From assembly GCA_937873165.1 (NCBI GenBank), contig CALMVH010000152.1, positions 1-5,638 of the forward strand: 5,638 bases of DNA, written 5' to 3'. Position numbers and translations under genes: made by a program. Shown in pieces: positions 1 through 5,638 of the stretch. The notes under the pieces were generated by a model. It was not told the origin of the DNA, did no database searches, and worked only from the letters and a program-made list of their open reading frames with translations. Source of the stretch: an uncultured Rhodospirillales bacterium. GTDB lineage: Bacteria > Pseudomonadota > Alphaproteobacteria > CALMVH01. Numbering within the stretch: position 1 is the stretch's first letter; each line of letters begins with the position of its first letter.

Positions 1-69
1 ACTGACAGGATCGTGAGGAGCTTCGGCAAAGCGAGCAGTCCGCATCATAGCTTAAGTCCGAAATACGCT

Positions 70-90
70 TTGTGGGAAGATTGTGGGAAG
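70..90. repeat. Tandem direct repeat ttgtgggaag x2
   Basis: Two exact copies of the 10-mer ttgtgggaag lie at 70-79 and 81-90, giving an 11-bp period, about one helical turn. On the minus strand they read CTTCCCACAA, 36-56 bases past the CCA end of the tRNA-Glu gene. Short repeats at this spacing beside a tRNA 3' end resemble binding sites for a DNA-binding protein, possibly the arm-type sites of a tyrosine integrase. That function is inferred: no integrase gene is visible in the window. The rest of 1-125 shows no convincing gene and no T-run terminator for the tRNA. Confidence 0.6.
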
Positions 91-125
91 CGGACGTGGC
101 GAAGCAGGTAACCCATTGGAATCCT

Positions 126-201
126 TGGCGTCCCCAAGGGGATTTGAACCCCTGTTACCGCCGTGAGAGGGCGATGTCCTAGGCCTCTAGACGATGGGGA
201 C
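126..201 (-). tRNA. tRNA-Glu (anticodon CTC)
   Basis: Read on the minus strand, this 76-base gene folds as a standard cloverleaf. The acceptor stem GTCCCCA pairs with TGGGGAC, the D arm contains GTCTAGAGGCC, the anticodon loop is CTCTCAC (anticodon CTC, decoding GAG), and the T arm is AGGGG-TTCAAAT-CCCCT. The discriminator base is G and the CCA end is encoded at 126-128. The sequence is very close to E. coli tRNA-Glu as I recall it, apart from the CTC anticodon, a U.G pair at the top of the anticodon stem, and A rather than G after TTC in the T loop. It is transcribed divergently from the pseudouridine synthase gene. The downstream flank lacks an obvious intrinsic terminator. Confidence 0.95.
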
Positions 202-215
202 CGTTGGTATCGGGC

Positions 216-244
216 GTAGTACAGGCTCCCGGGCTGCATTGCAA
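216..244 (-). promoter_or_regulatory. Candidate sigma-70-type promoter of tRNA-Glu
   Basis: On the minus strand TTGCAA (244-239) is followed by a 17-base spacer and TACTAC (221-216). The mature tRNA starts 14 bases beyond the -10 box. Spacing is ideal and box matches are moderate. The region just upstream of a tRNA is where a promoter is expected. This is a prediction from sequence and position only. Confidence 0.4.
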
Positions 245-247
245 TGC
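236..247. repeat. 12-bp perfect palindrome gcattgcaatgc
   Basis: The sequence gcattgcaatgc is identical to its own reverse complement. It sits in the 114-base gap between the divergent tRNA-Glu and pseudouridine synthase genes, and its centre is the candidate -35 box of the tRNA promoter. It could be an operator for a dimeric regulator or a -35 element usable in both directions. It could also be chance, since a self-complementary 12-mer needs only six matching pairs. Confidence 0.4.
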
Positions 248-304
248 CTGCGATGTACAGCCGGGCATAAAAATGCGAAACAGCGGGTATGCCGGACATT
301 CTCC

Positions 305-308
305 AGGA
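305..308 (+). promoter_or_regulatory. Ribosome binding site deciding the pseudouridine synthase start
   Basis: AGGA lies 7 bases before the ATG at 316. The in-frame ATG at 289 has no purine-rich Shine-Dalgarno sequence before it. This favours 316 as the start. Confidence 0.55.
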
Positions 309-315
309 TGAAGCC

Positions 316-1281
316 ATGCCGGGCTCCTATACGGTCCTGGTCGAGGAAGGACTGCACGGCGCGCGGCTGGACAAGGCGTTGGCCGCGCTGGCCGAAGGTC
401 TGTCGCGCAGCCGGGTGCAAAGCCTGTTGTCGGAGGGGCATGTCACGCAGGACGGCGTTGCCTGCACTGACGCATCGCGCAAAGTCCTGGCCGGACAGAC
501 CTATGTCATATCCGTGCCGCCTGCCGTGGATGCGGTGCCCCGGGGCGAAAACCTGCCGCTGTCGATCGTTTTCGAGGACGACGACTTGCTGGTGATCGAC
601 AAGGCCGCCGGAATGACCGTTCACCCAGCCCCGGGCCATGCTCAGCACACGCTGGTGAATGCCCTGATCGCGCATTGTGGCCAAAGCCTGTCCGGCATCG
701 GGGGCGTGCGCCGCCCTGGTATCGTGCACCGCTTGGACAAGGACACCAGCGGGCTGATGGTGGCGGCAAAAAACGATCGGGCGCATGCGGGGCTTTCAGC
801 GCAGCTTGCGGACCGGACGCTGTCGCGCAGGTACCTGGCGGTCGCGTGGGGGCGTACAGAGGCCGCCGGGCGCATCGAGGCTGCCCTGGCGCGCAGCCCG
901 AACGATCGCAAAAAGATCGCGGTGGTGGCAGGCGGCAGGCAAGCGGTCACCGACTATGCCTTCATCCAGCCGGTGGGGTTGCACGCCAGCCTGGTGCAAT
1001 GCACGCTGCTGACCGGGCGCACGCACCAGATCCGGGTCCATATGGCGCATATCGGGCATCCGCTGATCGGCGATCCTCTCTACGGTGGGCGCGTGGTACG
1101 CGGCGGTCAACGCAGCGATCCCGTGCTGGCGGCTTTCAGCAGACAAGCGCTGCATGCCGCGGAAATCGGCTTTATCCATCCCTCGACAGGGGCTAGACTG
1201 CGTTTCGCAAGCGATCTGCCGTTCGATATGGCTGCACTTATTCGACGCGGCCCAGAACACAATCCCGGTTCATGTCGTTAA
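316..1281 (+). CDS. rluD: RluA-family 23S rRNA pseudouridine synthase, RluD-like
   Basis: This 321-residue enzyme is predicted to isomerise uridines to pseudouridine in 23S rRNA. E. coli RluD modifies positions 1911, 1915 and 1917 of helix 69, and its length of about 326 residues matches. With the start at 316, an S4-type RNA-binding domain spans roughly residues 16-66 (LDKALAALAEGLSRSRVQ). The catalytic motif HRLDKDTSG is at 138-146 with the nucleophile Asp141, close to RluD Asp139. The second conserved family block, starting LTGRTHQIRVHMAHIGHP, is at about 232-257. An in-frame ATG at 289 would add nine residues but lacks a ribosome binding site. The gene is followed after 40 bases by rpoH on the same strand, so read-through or a promoter inside its 3' end may serve rpoH. 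The family call is firm. RluD rather than RluC rests on overall similarity and the rpoH neighbour. Confidence 0.9.
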   Translation: MPGSYTVLVEEGLHGARLDKALAALAEGLSRSRVQSLLSEGHVTQDGVACTDASRKVLAGQTYVISVPPAVDAVPRGENLPLSIVFEDDDLLVIDKAAGMTVHPAPGHAQHTLVNALIAHCGQSLSGIGGVRRPGIVHRLDKDTSGLMVAAKNDRAHAGLSAQLADRTLSRRYLAVAWGRTEAAGRIEAALARSPNDRKKIAVVAGGRQAVTDYAFIQPVGLHASLVQCTLLTGRTHQIRVHMAHIGHPLIGDPLYGGRVVRGGQRSDPVLAAFSRQALHAAEIGFIHPSTGARLRFASDLPFDMAALIRRGPEHNPGSCR

Positions 1282-1288
1282 GAACGAC
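1274..1288 (+). repeat. Short inverted repeat across the rluD stop codon
   Basis: GTCGTT and AACGAC form a perfect 6-bp stem with a 3-base loop (aag), and the rluD TAA lies within it. No T-run follows, so it is not a normal intrinsic terminator. It could slightly attenuate read-through into rpoH or be incidental. Confidence 0.35.
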
Positions 1289-1308
1289 AGGCTGTGCATG
1301 TCGAGATT

Positions 1309-1315
1309 AGGAAGG
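1309..1315 (+). promoter_or_regulatory. rpoH ribosome binding site
   Basis: AGGAAGG lies 6 bases before the ATG at 1322. This strong Shine-Dalgarno sequence fixes the start and argues against the in-frame ATG at 1298 or any start further upstream inside rluD. Confidence 0.8.
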
Positions 1316-1321
1316 GTTTCA

Positions 1322-2209
1322 ATGGCTAGCATATCTGGACTGCCCACCATAAATGCGGAGACCAATCTCGCCCGTTACCTCCAAGAAATTCGTAAATTTA
1401 CACTGCTGACGCAGGAAGAGGAATATACCCTGGGCAAGGCGTGGAAGGACGATGGCGACATGGCGGCCGCGCACCGGCTGGTCACCAGCCATCTGCGCCT
1501 GGTCGCCAAGATTGCCATGGGATACCGCGGCTACGGACTGCCGATCGGCGAGCTGATCTCGGAAGGCAATGTGGGCATGATGCAGGCGGTCAAGCGGTTC
1601 GATCCGGACCGCGGGTTCCGCCTGGCGACATACGCGATGTGGTGGATACGCGCCTCCATCCAGGAGTACATTCTGCACTCGTGGTCGCTGGTAAAGCTAG
1701 GCACAACGGCAGCGCAGAAGAAATTGTTCTTCAACCTGCGCCGCGTCAAAAGCCAGCTTCATGCCATCGAGGAAGGCGATCTGTCGCCTGAGAACCTGGA
1801 AAAGATCGCGACGACCCTGGATGTGTCGGAAGAAGAAGTCACCGCGATGAACCGGCGCCTGTCGGGCAGCGACCGTTCGCTGAATGCCCCGTTGAGGACG
1901 GATGCGGAGGGTGAATGGCAGGACTGGCTGGTCGATGAGACGGATAACCAGGAAATCGCGTTCGCGGAACGCGAGGAGTCGCAACGCCGCAAGCTGCTGC
2001 TGCGGGATGCGATGACCGGTTTGAACGAGCGGGAGCGAAAGATCCTCGTGTCGCGCCGCTTGCAGGACGAGCCGATGACGCTGGAGGATTTGAGCCAGCA
2101 GTACGGGATCAGCCGCGAGCGTGTTCGCCAGATCGAGGTACGCGCGTTTGAGAAGCTGCAAAAGGCCATCCGCAACGCGAGCGTCAGGGAGAAGCTGTCC
2201 TCTGCCTGA
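1322..2209 (+). CDS. rpoH: RNA polymerase heat-shock sigma factor RpoH (sigma-32)
   Basis: This 295-residue group 3 sigma factor directs core RNA polymerase to heat-shock promoters (chaperones, proteases). Sigma-70 region 2 covers roughly residues 50-120, with the conserved stretch NVGMMQAVKRFDPDRGFRLA and then TYAMWWIRASIQEYI, the promoter-melting and -10-recognising helices. The RpoH box, QKKLFFNLRR at 132-141, separates RpoH from RpoD and RpoS. Region 4 at about 230-282 carries the -35-binding helix-turn-helix (GISRERVRQIEVRAFEKLQ). Length matches the family (about 285-300 residues). The start at 1322 has a strong ribosome binding site; the reading frame is open further upstream, but that part lies inside rluD. 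I see no convincing promoter in the 40-base gap, so transcription probably starts inside rluD or reads through from it. The last 26 bases overlap the end of a convergent membrane-protein gene. Confidence 0.97.
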   Translation: MASISGLPTINAETNLARYLQEIRKFTLLTQEEEYTLGKAWKDDGDMAAAHRLVTSHLRLVAKIAMGYRGYGLPIGELISEGNVGMMQAVKRFDPDRGFRLATYAMWWIRASIQEYILHSWSLVKLGTTAAQKKLFFNLRRVKSQLHAIEEGDLSPENLEKIATTLDVSEEEVTAMNRRLSGSDRSLNAPLRTDAEGEWQDWLVDETDNQEIAFAEREESQRRKLLLRDAMTGLNERERKILVSRRLQDEPMTLEDLSQQYGISRERVRQIEVRAFEKLQKAIRNASVREKLSSA

Positions 2210-2660
2210 CATCCTCGCCCCATACCTGCCTTAGCTCCGCCTGCCGGTTCTCGATATCCGTGATCTGCATGCGGGTGCGTTGCGCCAACACCAGCTGAAC
2301 GGCATGCGGCACGATAAAGCAGATCAGCCATCCGATACCGGCAGCCCCGTACATCACCAGCCATGTCACAGGCTCGCGCACCAGCGCCATGGCGTGATCC
2401 AGGGTTTGTCCCTTTGTCCATAACTCGATGATGAAGGGCAGTGTGCCGGATGCATTCATCAGGGCAACCGTCATGGTCGTCGCACGCTTGCTGTCCTGAT
2501 CGAAGACATAGGCGGCGGCGGCGGGAAGCATGCCGACCGCCAGAACAACGGCTGTTGGCCAGAACATGACGGAAAACACCAGCATCAAAGTCAGACTGAC
2601 CAAGTGCACAGCGCGCAAGCGGGACTTGCGGCGGGGCACCGGAGCCGCGCGCGCACTCAT
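2184..2660 (-). CDS. Small multi-pass membrane protein of unknown function, partner of the pseudokinase
   Basis: I do not recognise a named family. The 158-residue product begins with a basic cytoplasmic-type stretch (RRKSRLR, residues 10-16). Hydrophobic helices follow at about 17-34 and 37-53, a more polar linker with DQDSKRATT at 54-62, a weaker hydrophobic stretch around 63-81, and one long or two tightly packed helices at 99-127. It ends in a charged tail (130-158) that may form a short helix. No catalytic motif is visible. The start at 2660 is chosen because its ATG shares one base with the stop of the upstream gene (TGATG) and has GGAAAGG 6 bases before it. An ATG at 2675 would add five residues but has no ribosome binding site. 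Tight coupling to a gene for a tail-anchored pseudokinase suggests that the two products act together at the inner membrane. The 3' end overlaps the rpoH 3' end by 26 bp on the opposite strand. Confidence 0.8.
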   Translation of the reverse strand: MSARAAPVPRRKSRLRAVHLVSLTLMLVFSVMFWPTAVVLAVGMLPAAAAYVFDQDSKRATTMTVALMNASGTLPFIIELWTKGQTLDHAMALVREPVTWLVMYGAAGIGWLICFIVPHAVQLVLAQRTRMQITDIENRQAELRQVWGEDVRQRTASP

Positions 2661-4651
2661 CAGGCGCCTTTCCATTGCAGCAGCAATATGCCTGCGGCAA
2701 TCGCCGTCGAAAGGATACCTGCCACGATGGTGCCGACGTCCTTGCCAGCCTCCGAATGCAGCAAGGCACCGGGAGTCAGCTGGTCGCGAAGACCCTTCGC
2801 CTGGAACTCAAGGCGTTCGTATTCGAGCGTAGCCTGAAAAAACCCGTCCTTGTCGCGATGCATCATGGCCGCGTTTTCCACCAGGTTCAGCATGGCCTGC
2901 AGATTTCCCGTACCCGCCGCTTTCTGCAGGTCGGTGCGCAGAATTTCGCGTGTGTCACGATTGTGAAAGCGCGCGATGTACGGCTGCACGGCGACTTCCA
3001 GCCACCGGGCAAGGCCGGGTAGTTTTTCGGGCCCGAACCGGGTTTGCAGGCCGGCAAGACCATGGAGGGAGCCCAACGCAACTTCCGCAGGGTCGCGGGC
3101 CGCGATGAACCGGCCGAAAGCGCGGGTGTTCTGAGTGTCGCGCGCCAACAGGAAGGCCGCGACATGACGGCTGAGGGGAAAGGCGGGCTTGTCGTTGCGT
3201 TCAGAAAGCGCTTCCAGACCCTGCAACAGGGCGTGGGACTCGAAGATAAACTTGGATGTCAGCTCCTGCGCCAGCAAGGGCGAGGACGGGGCCAGCTCGT
3301 ACAGGCACCGTTCCAGGCCAAGGCCGCTGCCTGCCTTGTCCAAGTAAATTTTCGCCTGATCCAGCTTTTTCATCTGCGTCAGGTTGTCGTTTGCCAAGGC
3401 GGATTGCAGGTTGAACCAGTATTTGGGCAGCTGGCATGAAATCACCTCTGCCAGCGATTGCGGGCTTTCCCCCGCGGCCATCGCTTTCTGCAGCTGGGTC
3501 CCAATGCCGGAGGGCATGACCGACAGTCCCAGATACCGGATCGGCCCGGCCGGATGCATGGCGATGGTTATCCTGGCAATCAGCAATGCCTCGGTACTGC
3601 TGCGGCTTTTCAGGATCGGCATGTTGACCGCGTTGACGATCCGCGACACCAAGGCGGGATCTTTCAACGTGCGCTTGACCCACTTGATCAGCTCGTCGTT
3701 TGCAATCAGCTTCATGGCATCCGCCGGGTACTTGCTGAACGCCTCCGCCAGGCTGCGCACGTCGAAATACTCGGTTCCGTTCACCACCAGCCCACGCGAG
3801 GGCTTCTGGCGGGCCCATGCCTGATGTCCGATCGTGCGGCGGCCGGCAATCCAGTGCTGTATGGTATGAAGCGACCAGCGTTGTTCGGGATCGTCGTCGA
3901 GCATGCCGCGGATCAGCTCCCCCAAGCCGCCGCTCAACTGCTGCCGGCCGGTAATCGCGCCCGCACTGCCGCGTTCGATCTTCAGCGCGATAACCTCGGC
4001 ATCCGGCAGTTCGACAATCGAAAGGGAGCCGAGCGACAGGCTGGCGAGCGTCGCGCCGACCGCATAGATATCGTCCTCGATCTGGGCCGCTCCCCGGCCG
4101 AACGGAGACGCCATGCCGCGCTCGATGGTTTGCAGCCAGGCCGGTTGCAGGGCAGATGGCGGCGCGCTTATGCATTCACCCGCCGTAAGTTCGCCGCTGG
4201 ACCCGGCATAGATCGTGGCCGGACCCAGACCGCCATGGGCAAATCCAGCCTCGGCAAAGGCGCGAAGCATGGCAACCATGGGAGGCAGGATCGTTCCAAC
4301 AATATCTTGGTCGCTGTAGCGGCGTTTCTGCGCAAGCGGGGTACCGGGAAGCTTGGGAAAGATCAGAGCGACGCGCTGTTCCTTGCCTGGCCAGTCCACG
4401 ACTCCCCAGTCCAGCGGCGCGAACAATCCGCTATTGGCAAGCTTGCGCGTCGTTTCGATGGCATCGATGCGGTAACAACCGACGGAGGTTCCGGTTAGCG
4501 CGAAAAGGTCGGGTATACTGTTGCTGCTTTCCTGGAAAACTTTCCACGCTTCGCCGCGGCTGCCCACCGGCACCGGCAGGGACGCGGACGATATGACGTA
4601 ATCATCCCGCAGCTTTGCAAGGGGCTTCGGTCTGTCTTCAGGCTGGCTCAC
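2660..4651 (-). CDS. Tail-anchored protein with a degenerate protein-kinase-like domain (predicted pseudokinase)
   Basis: This 663-residue protein resembles eukaryotic-type Ser/Thr kinases in its N-terminal 270 residues. VALIFPKLPG at 94-103 fits the hinge. HGGLGPATI at 139-147 sits where HRDLKPENI is expected. DDIYAVG at 193-199 matches the helix F motif (SDIYALG), and DDDPEQRW at 252-259 matches the conserved arginine region before the domain end. The catalytic Asp, Lys and Asn of the loop appear as Gly, Gly and Thr, and no DFG is seen near 150-160, so phosphotransfer is unlikely. Residues about 285-635 are soluble and probably helical. A single hydrophobic helix at 638-658 lies five residues from the C-terminus, so most of the protein should face the cytoplasm. 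The start is GTG at 4651: an in-frame stop lies five codons upstream and the first in-frame ATG is at residue 125. It follows purA by 69 bases and overlaps the next gene by one base (TGATG). The pseudokinase call is motif-based inference; the biological role is unknown. Confidence 0.85.
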   Translation of the reverse strand: MSQPEDRPKPLAKLRDDYVISSASLPVPVGSRGEAWKVFQESSNSIPDLFALTGTSVGCYRIDAIETTRKLANSGLFAPLDWGVVDWPGKEQRVALIFPKLPGTPLAQKRRYSDQDIVGTILPPMVAMLRAFAEAGFAHGGLGPATIYAGSSGELTAGECISAPPSALQPAWLQTIERGMASPFGRGAAQIEDDIYAVGATLASLSLGSLSIVELPDAEVIALKIERGSAGAITGRQQLSGGLGELIRGMLDDDPEQRWSLHTIQHWIAGRRTIGHQAWARQKPSRGLVVNGTEYFDVRSLAEAFSKYPADAMKLIANDELIKWVKRTLKDPALVSRIVNAVNMPILKSRSSTEALLIARITIAMHPAGPIRYLGLSVMPSGIGTQLQKAMAAGESPQSLAEVISCQLPKYWFNLQSALANDNLTQMKKLDQAKIYLDKAGSGLGLERCLYELAPSSPLLAQELTSKFIFESHALLQGLEALSERNDKPAFPLSRHVAAFLLARDTQNTRAFGRFIAARDPAEVALGSLHGLAGLQTRFGPEKLPGLARWLEVAVQPYIARFHNRDTREILRTDLQKAAGTGNLQAMLNLVENAAMMHRDKDGFFQATLEYERLEFQAKGLRDQLTPGALLHSEAGKDVGTIVAGILSTAIAAGILLLQWKGA
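2667..2673 (-). promoter_or_regulatory. Ribosome binding site of the small membrane protein, inside the pseudokinase 3' end
   Basis: On the minus strand GGAAAGG lies 6 bases before the ATG at 2660. It decides that start over the ATG at 2675, and it sits inside the last codons of the upstream gene, as expected for translational coupling. Confidence 0.6.
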
Positions 4652-4655
4652 GCTA

Positions 4656-4670
4656 CCGGTGTATCACCGG
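4656..4670 (-). promoter_or_regulatory. Inverted repeat at the pseudokinase start site
   Basis: CCGGTG-ATA-CACCGG is a perfect 6-bp inverted repeat with a 3-base loop. It ends 4 bases before the GTG start of the pseudokinase gene, exactly where a ribosome binding site should be, and no good Shine-Dalgarno sequence is visible there. As RNA it could form a GC-rich hairpin that limits initiation; as DNA it could be an operator. There is no T-run, so it is not a standard terminator for purA. The arrangement is seen directly; the function is inferred. Confidence 0.45.
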
Positions 4671-4720
4671 CCCGTGAAGCGATGGTTAATGGTTGTTGAC
4701 CGCTCTGCCGCAGCGAATTG

Positions 4721-5638
4721 TCATCGAAAGGGGTCATGCACCAGGATTGTATCGTCGCGCTCGGGGCTGGTCGACAGCAGCGTCACGGGAGCTTCGATCA
4801 GTTCCTCCAGGCGCCGGATGTACTTGATGGCGCTGGCAGGCAACTGGCCCCACGACCGTGCGCCGCGCGTGTTGTCCTGCCAACCGTCAAGGGTTTCGTA
4901 GATCGGCTCGACCTCCGCCTGCGCGGTTTGCCCTGCGGGCAGGTGCTTGATCGTTTCGCCCCGCAGGCGGTACCCCGTGCAAACTTGCAGCGATTTGAGG
5001 CCATCCAGCACGTCCAGTTTGGTCAGGGCGATGCCGTCGACGCCGCTGACCTTGACGGCCTGGCGCACCATCACGGCGTCGAACCAGCCGCAGCGGCGCT
5101 TGCGCCCGGTCACGACGCCGAACTCCTTGCCGCGCGATCCGAGGTACTCGCCGACCTCGCCCATGTCTTCGGTCGGGAAAGGGCCTGACCCGACGCGTGT
5201 GGTATAAGCCTTGCAGATGCCGAGGATGAACCCGGCGCCCGACGGGCCTACGCCCGAGCCCGTCGCCGCCTGCCCCGCCACCGTGTTCGATGAGGTCACA
5301 AAGGGATAGGTGCCGTGATCGACATCCAGCATCGTGCCCTGCGCGCCTTCGAACAGGATGCGCTTGCCCCCCATCCGGGCAGCCTCCAGCACTTCCCAGA
5401 CCACCGTCGCGTAAGGCAGGATCTGCGGCGCGATTTCGGCAAGCTGCGCCATCAGGTCGGTGGCGTCGATTTCCGGCGCGTCGAAGCCGCGCAACAGGGC
5501 GTTGTGATGAACCAGAAGCTCCGCGACTTTGTCCTGGAGAACCTTCGGGTCGGCTAGGTCGCATACGCGGATCGCACGTCTGGCAACCTTGTCTTCATAG
5601 GCGGGGCCGATGCCGCGCCCCGTGGTGCCGATCTTGGC
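4721..5638 (-). CDS. purA: Adenylosuccinate synthetase, 3' part (5' end beyond the window)
   Basis: This enzyme joins IMP and aspartate, using GTP, to form adenylosuccinate, the first committed step from IMP to AMP in the cytoplasm. The frame is open to the right edge and 305 residues are visible of about 430; roughly the first 120, including the N-terminal GTP-binding loop, lie outside. Visible family blocks (numbered from the edge) are IGTTGRGIGPAYEDKVARR at 3-21 (IMP-binding Thr and Arg region), the FEGAQGT...DHGTYPFVTSSNT signature at about 96-119, GRKRRCGWFDAV at 178-189, LTKLDVLDGL at 205-214 and STSPERDDTILVHDPF at 289-304, which ends the protein as usual. A start at TTG 5494 would cut through the conserved domain and is not real. 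It heads the minus-strand run into the pseudokinase gene 69 bases downstream; no clear terminator separates them, so co-transcription is possible. Confidence 0.97.
   Translation of the reverse strand, partial: AKIGTTGRGIGPAYEDKVARRAIRVCDLADPKVLQDKVAELLVHHNALLRGFDAPEIDATDLMAQLAEIAPQILPYATVVWEVLEAARMGGKRILFEGAQGTMLDVDHGTYPFVTSSNTVAGQAATGSGVGPSGAGFILGICKAYTTRVGSGPFPTEDMGEVGEYLGSRGKEFGVVTGRKRRCGWFDAVMVRQAVKVSGVDGIALTKLDVLDGLKSLQVCTGYRLRGETIKHLPAGQTAQAEVEPIYETLDGWQDNTRGARSWGQLPASAIKYIRRLEELIEAPVTLLSTSPERDDTILVHDPFR

Noticed and set aside
45..317. A 90-codon minus-strand reading frame running through the tRNA-Glu gene
   Set aside because: Its middle is simply a translation of the tRNA (a familiar false product of tRNA genes), it has no ribosome binding site and it shows no domain.
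1085..1321. A 79-codon upstream extension of RpoH
   Set aside because: It lies inside rluD in another frame, its sequence is unlike sigma factor N-termini, and the strong ribosome binding site at 1309-1315 sets the start at 1322.
1309..1381. An rpoH RNA thermometer pairing the ribosome binding site with ttacctcc at 1374-1381
   Set aside because: Pairing between AGGAAGG and acctcc is imperfect and I could not build a convincing extended stem by hand.
1759..2769. A 336-codon minus-strand frame spanning the rpoH 3' half and the small membrane-protein gene
   Set aside because: It is antisense to unmistakable RpoH region 4 and out of frame with the better-supported membrane protein; its product is Cys/Arg/Ser-rich with no domain.
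3458..4498. A long (346-codon) plus-strand frame antisense to the pseudokinase gene
   Set aside because: Its product has no recognisable domain and an arginine/glycine/alanine-rich look typical of shadow frames in GC-rich DNA, while the opposite strand encodes kinase-like motifs, a membrane helix and a coupled neighbour.
4696..4724. TTGACC and TGTCAT with a 17-base spacer on the plus strand, a possible promoter antisense to purA
   Set aside because: The -10 box matches consensus at only 4 of 6 positions, no plus-strand gene follows, and a single such match is expected by chance.
1..5638. CRISPR arrays, insertion sequences, transposases or toxin-antitoxin pairs
   Set aside because: No repeated spacer pattern, no terminal inverted repeats and no transposase or toxin-like product were seen on either strand.

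Overview
The window looks like chromosomal core DNA from an alphaproteobacterium, most likely Rhodospirillales/Acetobacteraceae-like. The reasons are a GC-rich composition (roughly 60% by eye), an RpoH with the diagnostic RpoH box and alphaproteobacterial wording, and a purA / rpoH / rluD neighbourhood that I recall from that group. The lineage is an inference from protein style and gene order, not a database result.

Layout, left to right. Positions 1-125 are the 3' flank of a tRNA and hold no gene I can support, but they carry a tandem 10-bp direct repeat. A tRNA-Glu (anticodon CTC, CCA encoded) lies on the minus strand at 126-201 with a plausible promoter just beyond it. It is divergent from an RluD-like 23S rRNA pseudouridine synthase gene on the plus strand (316-1281). 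Forty bases later comes rpoH, the heat-shock sigma factor (1322-2209), with a strong ribosome binding site.

The rest is a minus-strand unit that runs toward rpoH: the 3' part of purA (adenylosuccinate synthetase, cut by the right window edge), then a 663-residue protein with a degenerate protein-kinase-like domain and a single C-terminal membrane helix, then a 158-residue multi-pass membrane protein. The last two genes are joined by a TGATG stop/start overlap, so they are probably translationally coupled. The last gene meets rpoH tail to tail with a 26-bp overlap of the coding 3' ends.

The tRNA, RluD, RpoH and PurA genes are ordinary housekeeping functions: translation, ribosome maturation, heat-shock transcription and AMP synthesis. 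The least explained part is the membrane-anchored pseudokinase plus its small membrane partner. Its kinase catalytic loop has lost the usual catalytic residues, so a signalling, scaffolding or envelope role is more likely than phosphotransfer. Its function is unknown to me.
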